From the NCBI GenBank assembly GCA_045654885.1, contig JAZOOF010000004.1:15038-79037 (forward strand): a DNA stretch of 64,000 nucleotides. Reading direction: 5' to 3'. This DNA is from HGM04593 sp045654885. GTDB taxonomy: Bacteria > Bacteroidota > Bacteroidia > Bacteroidales > Bacteroidaceae. Below the pieces are notes generated by a model, which was not told where the DNA came from, ran no database searches, and saw only the letters and a list, made by a program, of their open reading frames with translations. Positions 8,690 to 16,517 of the stretch are shown here, piece after piece; the stretch's first letter is position 1; the number at the start of each line of letters is the position of its first letter. The translations under genes were made by a program, and so were the position numbers.

Positions 8690-9283
8690 TCAACTGAAAT
8701 CGGAAATATCCACCAGTTTGTTCATAATTGCATAGACCGTTAGGCCGGGGATGGAGTTGATACCCAGCTTCTGCGATATGTTGCGGCGGTGCGAGATGAC
8801 GGTGTATATTGAGATGTTGAACTCGTCGGCAATCTCCTTGTTTGTCTTGCCCATTGCCACGGCTGCAAGAATATCCTTCTCGCGCGATGACAACTCGTTG
8901 AGGTCGCTCTTGGGGTTCTTGCTGTTCTCCTCAATGGCGTTCTTCAGTTTCTGTATTATGCGTGCTGCATTGTCATATATGCCTATGCACTCGTCATACT
9001 GGCGCATCACGCTCTCCTCGTAATTGCTGTGTGTGAGCGCTACAAGTGCAGTGTCGCTTGTTCCCAACCACGAGCGTATGTCGAGCCTGTCGTTATAGTC
9101 GACAACTGTGGGGTTGATGATTACAATGTCTACATCGGTGTCGTTTGAGTTGTAGTATGACGGGTCGCTCAGTGTCTGCACTACACTGAATTGGGGGTTA
9201 TTGCCTATTATGGCTGTGATGCCTGTAGCTATAATCTCCGACGGCTCAATGAGCACTACGTTGTATTTACCTTCCCTGTTCAT
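8690..9283 (-). CDS. LuxR/NarL-type response regulator with degenerate receiver
   Basis: 197 residues from ATG at 9283 (overlapping the end of the hemerythrin gene by 17 bp). The N-terminal 120 residues have a receiver-like fold pattern (YNVVLIEPSEIIATGITAII), but the phospho-acceptor site reads DIVIINPTV with Asn57 where an Asp is expected, and the acidic pair at the start is reduced to E13. The C-terminal LuxR helix-turn-helix is intact: LNELSSREKDILAAVAMGKT, NKEIADEFNISIYTVISHRR, NISQKLGI. It probably acts without His-Asp phosphorylation. Its position next to a hemerythrin protein suggests that protein or its ligand as the input (inference). Confidence 0.85.
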   Translation of the reverse strand: MNREGKYNVVLIEPSEIIATGITAIIGNNPQFSVVQTLSDPSYYNSNDTDVDIVIINPTVVDYNDRLDIRSWLGTSDTALVALTHSNYEESVMRQYDECIGIYDNAARIIQKLKNAIEENSKNPKSDLNELSSREKDILAAVAMGKTNKEIADEFNISIYTVISHRRNISQKLGINSIPGLTVYAIMNKLVDISDFS

Positions 9284-9980
9284 GGCACTTTTCAATTTTT
9301 TCTACCAACGGAACAAGCAGCCTGTTCTCAATCTCCGAGTGTTTGAGCAAGTCGTTGCCAATGTTGCCTATCTCGCTGAGAATCTCGTACCTCAGTTGCG
9401 AAGCATACTCCCCGCTAAGGTACTTTATTATAATGTTGCTAAGATCGTTGAGCTTTTCGTTTACATTGCCGTGGCTGTGCCCGAAGAGTGAAATTCTGTA
9501 CTCGCCATCTGTTGTGTGGCTGTCATTGAGCAGTTTCTCGATGTAGGGAAACACAACTTCCTCTTCATATTGGAAATGGCTTGTCACTTCATTGTCATAG
9601 TCGTCGTAGAATTTGTCAATCAGGCGACGGCTCACTTCGTCAAGCTCCTTTACCATGCGGTGTATGTTGTCGTGCAATGTAGGGAAGCATATTGTGCGGT
9701 AGTAGTTGTGCGATGCGCGCAGATACATTGTTATGCTCATTATATCCTCGTTGCCCAGTGTATCAATCTGCGGCTCATAGTCGCGGAAGGAGTAGATGTT
9801 GCATATCATAAGGAACAGGTCGGCCGAAATATTGTGCTGTGCACACACTTCGGCAACTGTGGCCTCACCGAATCCGAGTCTTATATCCAGACGCTGCAGG
9901 ATAGAGAGCAGGCTCATGTCGCTTGCGACAAGGTCGGCCATTTTCATGCGCGGGTTGTATATTGTGATGTTCTTTTTCAT
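9267..9980 (-). CDS. Hemerythrin-domain protein, RIC/YtfE-like
   Basis: 237 residues. An N-terminal 55-residue domain (KMADLVASDMSLLSILQRLD, then VAEVCAQHNISADLF) resembles the ScdA/RIC N-terminal domain but lacks its Cys-Cys-Gly-Gly motif. The remainder is a hemerythrin four-helix bundle with the expected metal ligands: HNYYRT, FPTLHDNIHRM, HFQYEEEVVFPYIE, FGHSHGNVNEKL and LLKHSEIENRLLVPLVEKIE. RIC proteins have a di-iron centre and help repair Fe-S clusters after nitric oxide or peroxide damage. The start lies 23 bp after the feoAB stop, so it is likely co-transcribed with iron uptake. Confidence 0.85.
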   Translation of the reverse strand: MKKNITIYNPRMKMADLVASDMSLLSILQRLDIRLGFGEATVAEVCAQHNISADLFLMICNIYSFRDYEPQIDTLGNEDIMSITMYLRASHNYYRTICFPTLHDNIHRMVKELDEVSRRLIDKFYDDYDNEVTSHFQYEEEVVFPYIEKLLNDSHTTDGEYRISLFGHSHGNVNEKLNDLSNIIIKYLSGEYASQLRYEILSEIGNIGNDLLKHSEIENRLLVPLVEKIEKCHEQGR

Positions 9981-10003
9981 TATGGTTTTTCTTTATGGTT
10001 AAT

Positions 10004-12460
10004 TTATAATAGTCCGCCAATGGTGTAGACGATAAACGCTACCACCCATGCTACGGCGGTGTTATATAGAATTGAAAATAGTGCCCACAGCTTGCTGCCG
10101 GTCTCGTGTGCTATTGCAGCAATTGTTGCAATGCAAGGGAAGAAGAGCAGGATGAAGACCAGGAATGCGGCTGCCGAGCGTGGTGTGAAGTCGCCCGATG
10201 TCCTCAGATCCTCGGTTATGCTCTCCTCCGAGTCGCTGCTGTAGAGCACACCAAGTGTGCTCACAACAAGCTCTTTGGCCGGTATGCTTGTTATTATGGC
10301 AATGCCCGAGCGCCAGTTCTGTCCAATTGGAGCAAGCACAGGCTCCACCGCATGCCCAAGCATGGCAATGAATGAGTTTTCGTTAATGCCGCTTATTGTA
10401 CTCTCCTGGGCAACCTGTTCAATACTCTCACCTTGCATTGTTGCCACCATCTCGCTTTCCGTTTCGCTCATTTGCGCGAGTTTTCCGTTTTCACCTTCTA
10501 TGGGTCTTGGGTAGTAGCTCAGGAACCAGATGACAATGGTAGAGAGCAGAATCACAGTACCAATCTTCTTTATGTACTGTGCGCACTTCTCCCACATGTG
10601 GCGCAGTGTAGCGCGCAGTGTGGGCCAGCGGTAGGGGGGCAACTCCATCACGAACGGTGTCTCGTCCTTGTGGAACTTTGCAATCCTCAATAGGCGGGCA
10701 GTGATTATTGCAACAACAATTCCAAGCAGATAGAGCCCCATGAGCACCAGTGCGGCGTGCTTTGGGAAGAAGGCTCCTGTAAACAGGATGAGCACCGGCA
10801 GGCGGGCACTGCACGACATGAACGGCGTGATGAGCACTGTTATTATGCGGCTGCTGCGGCTCTCTATGGTGCGTGTTGCCATTATGGCAGGTACGTTACA
10901 GCCAAAGCCCATGAGCATTGGGATGAACGACTTGCCATGCAGTCCCATCTTGTGCATGAGCTTGTCCATGATGAAAGCCGCACGTGCCATGTATCCCGAA
11001 TCCTCCATCAGCGAGATGAAGAGATAGAGTATCAATATCTGCGGAATGAACACCGCCACGCTGCCAATTCCGCTTATTATTCCGTTTACAAGCAGGTCCT
11101 GAACAGCTCCTGCCGGTATTATGGCTGTCACGCACTCACCGAACCAGGCAAAGAGCATCTCTATCCACTCCTGCGGGTAGGCACCGAGCTTGAATACCGA
11201 GGTGAACATGGCCCACATCACAAGCAGGAAGATAGGGAATCCCAACCAGCGGTTGGCAACAAGGCGGTCAATGCGGTTGGTGTGCTTGTTGGTGTCCTTT
11301 GCTCCCGGTTTGTATGTCTCCTGCAGAGCTCCGTTTATGAAACCGTATTTGGCTCCATTGATGGCTGTTTCGGCATCCACTCCCATCTGCGACTGTATCT
11401 TCTTTGAACCCTCCTCGGCCAATGCCTTCCATCTCTCCACTTCAAGGCAGGTGTCAAGGTCGCGCAGTGCCTCCTTGTCATTTTCGAGCAGTTTCAATGC
11501 CCAGTAGCGCACGGGGAACTGTTGCGGCAGGTCATCGGCCTTGTGCATGGCAGCCGACAGCGGTGCAATCTGCTCCTCGATGATGTTTCCGTAGTTTATG
11601 TGAATGTGGCGTATGGTGTTGTTCCTGCCCTCAAACAGTTCAATCACTGTGTCGAGCAGTTTGTCGAGTCCCTTGTTGTTGCGTGCAACTGTGGGTATCA
11701 TTGGAATACCCATCATGCCGCCAAGGTGAACGTAATTGACCTCGGCGCCCTTTGCCAGCAGCTCGTCATACATGTTCAGTGCAACCACAGTGCGTATGTT
11801 CATGTCAATGAGCTCTGTCGTGAGGTAGAGGTTGCGTTCGAGGTTCGATGCCACAACCGAGTTTATGATGATGTCGGGCATCTGTTCATATATGTGGCGG
11901 CGCACATAAATCTCCTCGGGCGAATAGGCCGCTATGGAGTATGTTCCGGGCAGGTCGGTAAGGTTTATGCGGTAGCCCTTGTAGTTGAAACTGCCGGTCT
12001 TTGCATCAACGGTCACGCCGCTGTAGTTGCCTACATGCTCGTTCTTGTTGGCAAGTGCGTTGAAAATTGATGTCTTGCCGCTGTTGGGGTTGCCCACCAG
12101 TGCAACGTTAATCACATTCCTTCTCTCGGTGGAGTGGTGGTAGCCGCTGCTGCACTGTCCGCTGCATCCCGCGCAACTCTCGCACAACGGCATGCAGTTG
12201 TACGTGGGTGCCGGCGCCATCTCGCGCTTGGCGTCCTCCTCGGGCAATACCTCAATCATTGCTGCCTCGTTGCGGCGCAACAGCACCTCATAGCCCATAA
12301 CATGGTATTTGATGGGGTCGTGCATGGGAGAGTCGAGCACCGATGTCACCTTCTCACCACGAATGAATCCCATCTCCATTATGCGCTTGCGGAAGCCACC
12401 GTGCCCCGACAGGCGCACGATGACCGCAGTCTCACCGTTTTTCAGCTCCGATAATTTCAT
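10004..12460 (-). CDS. feoB: FeoA-FeoB fusion ferrous iron transporter
   Basis: 818 residues. Residues 1-75 are a FeoA (SH3-like) domain (MKLSELKNGETAVIVRLSGH, MGFIRGEKV). Residues 89-103 form a linker with five cysteines (C89, C93, C96, C99, C103). The GTPase domain follows: G1 GNPNSGKT (123-130), G2 in GVTVDAKTG, G3 DLPGTYS, G4 NMYD. The membrane part has both FeoB gate regions, including GFGCNVPAIMATRTIESRSS and SGIAIITSIPAKELVVSTLG, and ends in several helices. FeoB imports Fe2+ across the inner membrane; FeoA-FeoB fusion is usual in Bacteroidota. First gene of a probable operon with the hemerythrin, LuxR and msrC genes. Confidence 0.96.
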   Translation of the reverse strand: MKLSELKNGETAVIVRLSGHGGFRKRIMEMGFIRGEKVTSVLDSPMHDPIKYHVMGYEVLLRRNEAAMIEVLPEEDAKREMAPAPTYNCMPLCESCAGCSGQCSSGYHHSTERRNVINVALVGNPNSGKTSIFNALANKNEHVGNYSGVTVDAKTGSFNYKGYRINLTDLPGTYSIAAYSPEEIYVRRHIYEQMPDIIINSVVASNLERNLYLTTELIDMNIRTVVALNMYDELLAKGAEVNYVHLGGMMGIPMIPTVARNNKGLDKLLDTVIELFEGRNNTIRHIHINYGNIIEEQIAPLSAAMHKADDLPQQFPVRYWALKLLENDKEALRDLDTCLEVERWKALAEEGSKKIQSQMGVDAETAINGAKYGFINGALQETYKPGAKDTNKHTNRIDRLVANRWLGFPIFLLVMWAMFTSVFKLGAYPQEWIEMLFAWFGECVTAIIPAGAVQDLLVNGIISGIGSVAVFIPQILILYLFISLMEDSGYMARAAFIMDKLMHKMGLHGKSFIPMLMGFGCNVPAIMATRTIESRSSRIITVLITPFMSCSARLPVLILFTGAFFPKHAALVLMGLYLLGIVVAIITARLLRIAKFHKDETPFVMELPPYRWPTLRATLRHMWEKCAQYIKKIGTVILLSTIVIWFLSYYPRPIEGENGKLAQMSETESEMVATMQGESIEQVAQESTISGINENSFIAMLGHAVEPVLAPIGQNWRSGIAIITSIPAKELVVSTLGVLYSSDSEESITEDLRTSGDFTPRSAAAFLVFILLFFPCIATIAAIAHETGSKLWALFSILYNTAVAWVVAFIVYTIGGLL

Positions 12461-12517
12461 CTTCTTTTGTCTTTTGGCATAGGGCTTTCACTTGCTGGTG
12501 TAGCCTCTGTCGCTTTT

Positions 12518-12580
12518 ATTTTTGCATTTTAATGCAAAAATAGCTCTCTTTTACTATATTGGCAATAGCTATAATTGCCC
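12518..12580 (-). promoter_or_regulatory. feoAB promoter with two palindromes
   Basis: On the minus strand a -33 TTG (12563-12565) and a -7 TATTTTTG (12535-12542) are 20 bp apart, the Bacteroidota spacing. ATTTTTGCAT/ATGCAAAAAT, a palindrome with perfect 10-bp arms (12518-12541), covers the -7 element and the expected start point. A second inverted repeat GGCAAT/ATTGCC (12561-12579) covers the -33 region. Both are good operator candidates, for example for a Fur- or DtxR-type metal repressor, but no such gene is in the window. Confidence 0.6.
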
Positions 12581-12715
12581 AAAACATGCTTTTTTTTAGT
12601 TATTTATAACTAACTCCGTTACGGTAGACACATGTTGTTACTGCTTCCCGCCATTTTCATGATAATTTGTTATTGCACACCTGCTTTTATGCAACTAATT
12701 TTGCACTGTCCGAAA

Positions 12716-12822
12716 TATGTTTGTTGGATAGACCATATAGAATTGTATTATCTTTATTGCCCTTTGCCGGGCATAAACAGAGGAGAACGTTTTAAGCTGT
12801 CGTTCTCCTCTGCAGTTTTTTC
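12716..12822 (+). ncRNA. Possible small RNA with its own terminator
   Basis: A plus-strand -7 element TATGTTTG (12716-12723) is followed about 55 bp later by a strong hairpin, CAGAGGAGAACG (12778-12789) with CGTTCTCCTCTG (12801-12812), then a run of six T at 12816-12821. No believable plus-strand protein gene ends here, so the hairpin may end a transcript of about 90 nt starting near 12730. No good -33 element is seen, and the hairpin could instead serve the minus-strand gene ending at 12889. Confidence 0.3.
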
Positions 12823-12888
12823 TAATCAGTTGTCAGTAGTAAAATAGTGCTATATTTCAATCTCATCATTATTCTCCTCTTGTTGTCA

Positions 12889-13281
12889 TCAGTCGGCTAT
12901 TGCTGATATCAATGCTGCAAGGCCTATGATTGTTGCGGCTGTCTCGGCAGCACCGTTGTCACAGTGGTGGTGATGGTGGTGATGGTGATGATGATAGCGG
13001 GGCGGTGGTGGAGGTGGCAACGGGCGCGGCATTGGTCTGCGGTGTCTCCTTGCAACCGGTGGCATTGGTCTCCTCTCCTTCTCCCTCTTGTCGAACTTCT
13101 GCTTGCCGGGTTTGCCGTGACGTGCATTGTCGAACTTCATATTCGCCTCCTTCCTGTCATTCTTCCTTACTCTGTTTTCCACTCTGGGTCTTGCTGAATC
13201 CCTGTTGTTGTTCTTTGCCATCATCTGTGCAGGAGCGAGCAACATGCTCATCATCACTGCAAAAATCATCATCTTTTTCAT
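12889..13281 (-). CDS. Secreted His-rich low-complexity protein
   Basis: 130 residues. Signal peptide MKKMMIFAVMMSMLLAPAQMMA (cleavage near residue 22). The mature part is very basic (repeated NRVRKNDRKE-type segments, then KPGKQKFDKREKERR), followed by a proline-rich stretch and ten consecutive histidines (97-106) and Cys107. It ends in a hydrophobic Ala/Ile-rich segment (ETAATIIGLAALISAIAD). Its signal and C-terminal segments match those of the neighbouring gene at 13339, so they are tandem duplicates. Family unknown. The His run suggests binding of a transition metal, and feoAB is next door; that is inference. Confidence 0.7.
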   Translation of the reverse strand: MKKMMIFAVMMSMLLAPAQMMAKNNNRDSARPRVENRVRKNDRKEANMKFDNARHGKPGKQKFDKREKERRPMPPVARRHRRPMPRPLPPPPPPRYHHHHHHHHHHCDNGAAETAATIIGLAALISAIAD

Positions 13282-13338
13282 AACTATAAGTTTTTTGTGG
13301 TTATTTACCGGGGTGCCGTTATCTCAAATTCTTCTTGT

Positions 13339-13758
13339 TCAGTTTGCGATCAGTGCAACCAATGCAGCCAGGCCTACAACTGTCGCTACTGCGTTTACAG
13401 GGTTTACTTCATTTATTACGTTTACCTGTACCTTCTGCTGTGGACGTGGTTTGGGCTGTTTAACGATTATTGGTTTTGGCTTCGGTTTCTTTACAACTAT
13501 AGGTTTGGGCTGTTTCTTGTTGTTCCAGTCATTCTTCTTATTGTCCTTGAATTTGTCTTTCTTTTCATTCTTCTTGTTGTCGAACTTCTTGTCGTCCTTG
13601 CCCTTTTTGTCCTCCTTGAACTTGTCGTCTTTCTTCTCCTTTTTGTTATCTACTCTGTTTTCAACTCTTGGCTTGGCATTCTTGTCGTTCTTTGCCATCA
13701 TCTGTGCAGGCATAAGCATCATGCTCATCATCACTGCAAAAATCATCATCTTTTTCAT
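13339..13758 (-). CDS. Secreted Lys-rich low-complexity protein, paralog of the His-rich gene
   Basis: 139 residues from ATG at 13758 (an in-frame TTG nine bases upstream is less likely). The signal peptide MKKMMIFAVMMSMMLMPAQMMA is nearly identical to that of the next gene, and both continue with KPRVENRV/RPRVENRV. The middle is lysine/aspartate-rich low complexity (repeats of KKFDNKKNEKKDKFKDNKK type), then repeated Lys-Pro units (KPIVVKKPKPKPIIVKQPKP). The C-terminus NAVATVVGLAALVALIAN parallels the other paralog. Probably periplasmic or envelope associated and strongly basic; function unknown. It lacks the poly-His tract. The two genes are 57 bp apart and likely co-transcribed. Confidence 0.7.
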   Translation of the reverse strand: MKKMMIFAVMMSMMLMPAQMMAKNDKNAKPRVENRVDNKKEKKDDKFKEDKKGKDDKKFDNKKNEKKDKFKDNKKNDWNNKKQPKPIVVKKPKPKPIIVKQPKPRPQQKVQVNVINEVNPVNAVATVVGLAALVALIAN

Positions 13759-13817
13759 AGCTTTCAATTTTAAATGTTAAACCTGTTTTTTGAAACTTAT
13801 CTCGTTTGTTTCTGATG

Positions 13818-13848
13818 CAAAAGTAATGGTACAAAAATCCCCCTGCAA
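13818..13848 (-). promoter_or_regulatory. Promoter of the Lys-rich/His-rich gene pair
   Basis: Minus-strand -33 TTG (13846-13848) and -7 TACTTTTG (13818-13825) separated by 20 bp. The -33 element lies inside the stem of the nan operon terminator. Confidence 0.6.
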
Positions 13849-13875
13849 TTGATTATTCCTAATCGTTGCAGGGGG
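13831..13875 (-). terminator. Terminator of the nan operon
   Basis: On the minus strand CCCCCTGCAA (13866-13875) pairs perfectly with TTGCAGGGGG (13839-13848) and is followed by ATTTTTGT (13831-13838). It is about 65 bp past the stop of the mutarotase-symporter gene. Confidence 0.8.
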
Positions 13876-13938
13876 TTGTCCTAATAGTTGTAGGAGATTT
13901 CCTCTTGCGAGGTGTACTCTGTTGATTATAAATCTATT

Positions 13939-16509
13939 TTATTTGCTGCCTTTGAGGTATGAACCGAGCGAGAGCAACCAAGCTACAACAATGCTCACTA
14001 CCATACCTATGGCTCCAAAGAGCAGGAAGTTGGCATCGGTGTATTCGCTCATGCAGAACACTACTATCTCGCCGGCAACAAAGCCGGCAAGTGCAGCATA
14101 TCCCTTTACGCGCTTCATGAACACGGCAATGAAGAACAGGCCTCCCAGTCCGCTGGTGAGGAGTCCCAATGCCTCGTTGAAGAAGTCGAGGAACGACTGT
14201 ATGTTCCATGTTGCCATGAACAGGGCGAGCAACAGGCCTACAACACCGCTGACTATTGATGCCCAACGTGCAACAACAACAAGCTGCGAGTCGGTTGTGC
14301 CGGTGCGGAAACGTTTCCAAAAGTCAATGGAGAACGCTGTTGCCACGCTGTTGATGTTGCTCGATATGGTACTCATGGTTGCTGCAAAGATGGCTGCAAT
14401 GAGTGCTCCTGCAACACCGGCCGGCATCTGACTCATCATGAAGAACGGGAAGATTGCATCCGATTGCCCCATGGTTATGTCAAGCTCGGCAGGGTGTGTC
14501 TTGTAGAATGTGTAGAGTCCTGTACCAATCATATAAAAGGCCACTGACACAAACACGCTCATCACACCGTTGACCAGGATACCGCGACCGGCCGATTTCT
14601 CGTCGGGGGTGGTGAGGTAGCGCTGTATTACGGTCTGGTCCGAGGTATATGATATGAGGTTGTTGGCAAGACCGCCGAGTATTATTACCCACCATGTGGC
14701 CTGTGACCATGTGTTGCTCCAGTCGAAGAGCTGCAGTTTGTCATTCTCCAAAGCTATGTTTATGCAGCCGCTTATTCCACCCTCGGTACCCATTGCCAGG
14801 TACACCACCGCGAATATTGCGCCGAATACAAGTATCAGTCCCTGGACTACATCGCCCCATATTACGGCCTCGACACCTCCCATGGTACAGTAGATGATTG
14901 TAACCAATCCCATGAGCACTATGCACAGATAGATGTCAATGCCTGTTACGGCTGTAAGTGCAAGTGATGGAAGGTAGAGCACAATGGCCATGCGTACAAT
15001 CATGAATACGCAGAACAGTGTAGATGCCAGCATGCGGGTGAAGAGGTTGAAACGTTTCTCCAGTATCTCGTATGCGCTGGTGACGTTGAGTTTGCGGAAG
15101 TAGGGGAGGTAATACTTTATCACCGGGAAACTTACAAGCAGAATCATCCACAGCATGGGGTAGTAGGTCCAGTTTGTGGTGTAGGCCTTTGCCGGGATGG
15201 TCATGTAGGTGATTGCCGATAGCATGGTGGCATAGATACTTATGCCGGCTGCCCACCAGGGGATGCGTCCGCCGCCCTTGAAGAAGTCCTCGGCACCGTT
15301 TTCCTTGCGCATGAAGTAGAATCCCATTCCCAACATGGCAACAAGGTACAGGGCAAGTACTGTCCAGTTGAGCCAACCGAAACTCTTTTCGTTGCTCACC
15401 TCAATGTGTGTCACGTCGGTACTGCGCACACCGGGCATCAATTCACCGCCGCTGTAGCTCCAGCCTTTGCCACCGACCTCGGGGGTGAGGCATGCACCGG
15501 CGCGGGCAAGCAGGCTGCTGCCCGGCAATGTGCCCCATGAGTCGGTGATTGTGTGGTAGGTAAGTACATCGTGGCGGAATCTGTACCAGTCGGGTGTGTG
15601 GCGCAGATAGAGGCTGTCCTGTCTGCCTTCGATGGCACTGAGGAAAATGTCGTGGTCGACACCGCCGAAGAAGAGTACATGGCTGTAACCTACAGTGCTG
15701 CATGTGCTGCCCACAACGGCCTGTATTTGCTGTTTGCGCTCAGTGTCGTTGCTGTTCTCTATCCATGCCAATGTCGGCGATGTACGTTTCCATTGTGTCG
15801 CACCGCCATTCTTCAGTTCTGCGATAGGCATGTACACTCCATCGGTGTGCACTTTTGCCTCCATCTTTTCGGTCTTGGGCTGGTAGCCTCCGAAAATGAA
15901 GAGGGCATAGCCGGTGGCTGTGTTCTGCACGGCAACGCATGGCTGCAGGCGGCACTCGTCGGGCAACTCGGCAACCTTGCTCCAAACTCCACTGTTTTCA
16001 CCTTCCACCTTTCCGCTTTGACTTGCGTCGACCGTTGGTTCACCTTTCTGCTTTCCGCTAATAGACAGTGCATACACATTCCTGTTTGGTGTACCGTTAG
16101 TCTGTCCACCGGCTACCCAAACCATACCGTCGTGATAGGTGGCCGCAAAGTTATCCAAGCCTACAGGTAGGGATTCAATGGGAGTTGATGTTCCGTCTGT
16201 TGCGCTGATGAATGTACAGTCGCTCAGTGAGCCGTGTGCATCCATTCCGCCCAGGAACAGTGCACCGTCGGGTACCTGCACGCTGGCGCCATAGGCTTGT
16301 GGGTAGTACACTTTCTGTCCGCCATCGGCGCAGGGAACATCGGGGAAATTGCATCCTCCGTAGGTATGCAGCCCATCAGCTGTCCAGACCGCATAGTGAC
16401 CCGAGACAGCATTGTCCAATGGCTGTGACGGTGTGACGGTAACCTTGTTCTGCGCTATTCCCAACATTGAGCATAGCAGAACGAGTGATAGGAAAATATG
16501 TCTTTTCAT
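13939..16509 (-). CDS. Kelch sialic-acid mutarotase (NanM-like) fused to a sodium:solute symporter
   Basis: 856 residues from ATG at 16509, where a signal peptide begins (MKRHIFLSLVLLCSMLGIAQ); an ATG at 16521 that overlaps the upstream stop is an alternative. Residues about 25-370 are a six-bladed Kelch propeller (YGGCNFPDVPC, ALFLGGMDAHGSL, VWVAGGQTNG, LFIFGGYQP, VLFFGGVDHD, WSYSGGELMPG), matching NanM-type N-acetylneuraminate mutarotases. From about residue 380 follow a dozen or more membrane helices with SSS-family features (DFFKGGGRIPWWAAGISIYA, GGVEAVIWGDVVQG, SDQTVIQRYLTTPDEKSAGR). So one polypeptide would place the mutarotase in the periplasm next to a Na+-coupled importer, presumably for Neu5Ac. 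Substrate inferred from the operon. Confidence 0.88.
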   Translation of the reverse strand: MKRHIFLSLVLLCSMLGIAQNKVTVTPSQPLDNAVSGHYAVWTADGLHTYGGCNFPDVPCADGGQKVYYPQAYGASVQVPDGALFLGGMDAHGSLSDCTFISATDGTSTPIESLPVGLDNFAATYHDGMVWVAGGQTNGTPNRNVYALSISGKQKGEPTVDASQSGKVEGENSGVWSKVAELPDECRLQPCVAVQNTATGYALFIFGGYQPKTEKMEAKVHTDGVYMPIAELKNGGATQWKRTSPTLAWIENSNDTERKQQIQAVVGSTCSTVGYSHVLFFGGVDHDIFLSAIEGRQDSLYLRHTPDWYRFRHDVLTYHTITDSWGTLPGSSLLARAGACLTPEVGGKGWSYSGGELMPGVRSTDVTHIEVSNEKSFGWLNWTVLALYLVAMLGMGFYFMRKENGAEDFFKGGGRIPWWAAGISIYATMLSAITYMTIPAKAYTTNWTYYPMLWMILLVSFPVIKYYLPYFRKLNVTSAYEILEKRFNLFTRMLASTLFCVFMIVRMAIVLYLPSLALTAVTGIDIYLCIVLMGLVTIIYCTMGGVEAVIWGDVVQGLILVFGAIFAVVYLAMGTEGGISGCINIALENDKLQLFDWSNTWSQATWWVIILGGLANNLISYTSDQTVIQRYLTTPDEKSAGRGILVNGVMSVFVSVAFYMIGTGLYTFYKTHPAELDITMGQSDAIFPFFMMSQMPAGVAGALIAAIFAATMSTISSNINSVATAFSIDFWKRFRTGTTDSQLVVVARWASIVSGVVGLLLALFMATWNIQSFLDFFNEALGLLTSGLGGLFFIAVFMKRVKGYAALAGFVAGEIVVFCMSEYTDANFLLFGAIGMVVSIVVAWLLSLGSYLKGSK

Positions 16510-16517
16510 ACAATGAA

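Larger units (their letters stand above)
12461..12888. other. 428-bp intergenic region upstream of feoAB
   Basis: No convincing protein gene. It contains the feoAB promoter and palindromes (12518-12580), a T/A-rich middle part, the possible small RNA and the hairpin at 12778-12812, which may also terminate the His-rich gene transcript from the other side. Confidence 0.6.

Noticed and set aside
10757..11407. Long plus-strand open frame inside feoB
   Set aside because: Antisense shadow of the FeoB membrane domain, with no domain pattern and no start signals.
12632..12847. Plus-strand 71-codon open frame upstream of feoAB
   Set aside because: Its 3' part runs through a perfect terminator-like hairpin and the product has no recognisable pattern beyond hydrophobic residues; a noncoding RNA is the better guess.
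13127..13780. Plus-strand 217-codon open frame rich in Phe/Leu, looking like a membrane protein
   Set aside because: It is the antisense of the two Lys/His-rich genes; antisense of Lys-rich low-complexity sequence reads as Phe/Leu-rich. The minus-strand genes have signal peptides and a promoter.
15553..16170. Plus-strand 205-codon open frame in the Kelch region
   Set aside because: Antisense of the mutarotase domain; Kelch repeats often leave long antisense frames.
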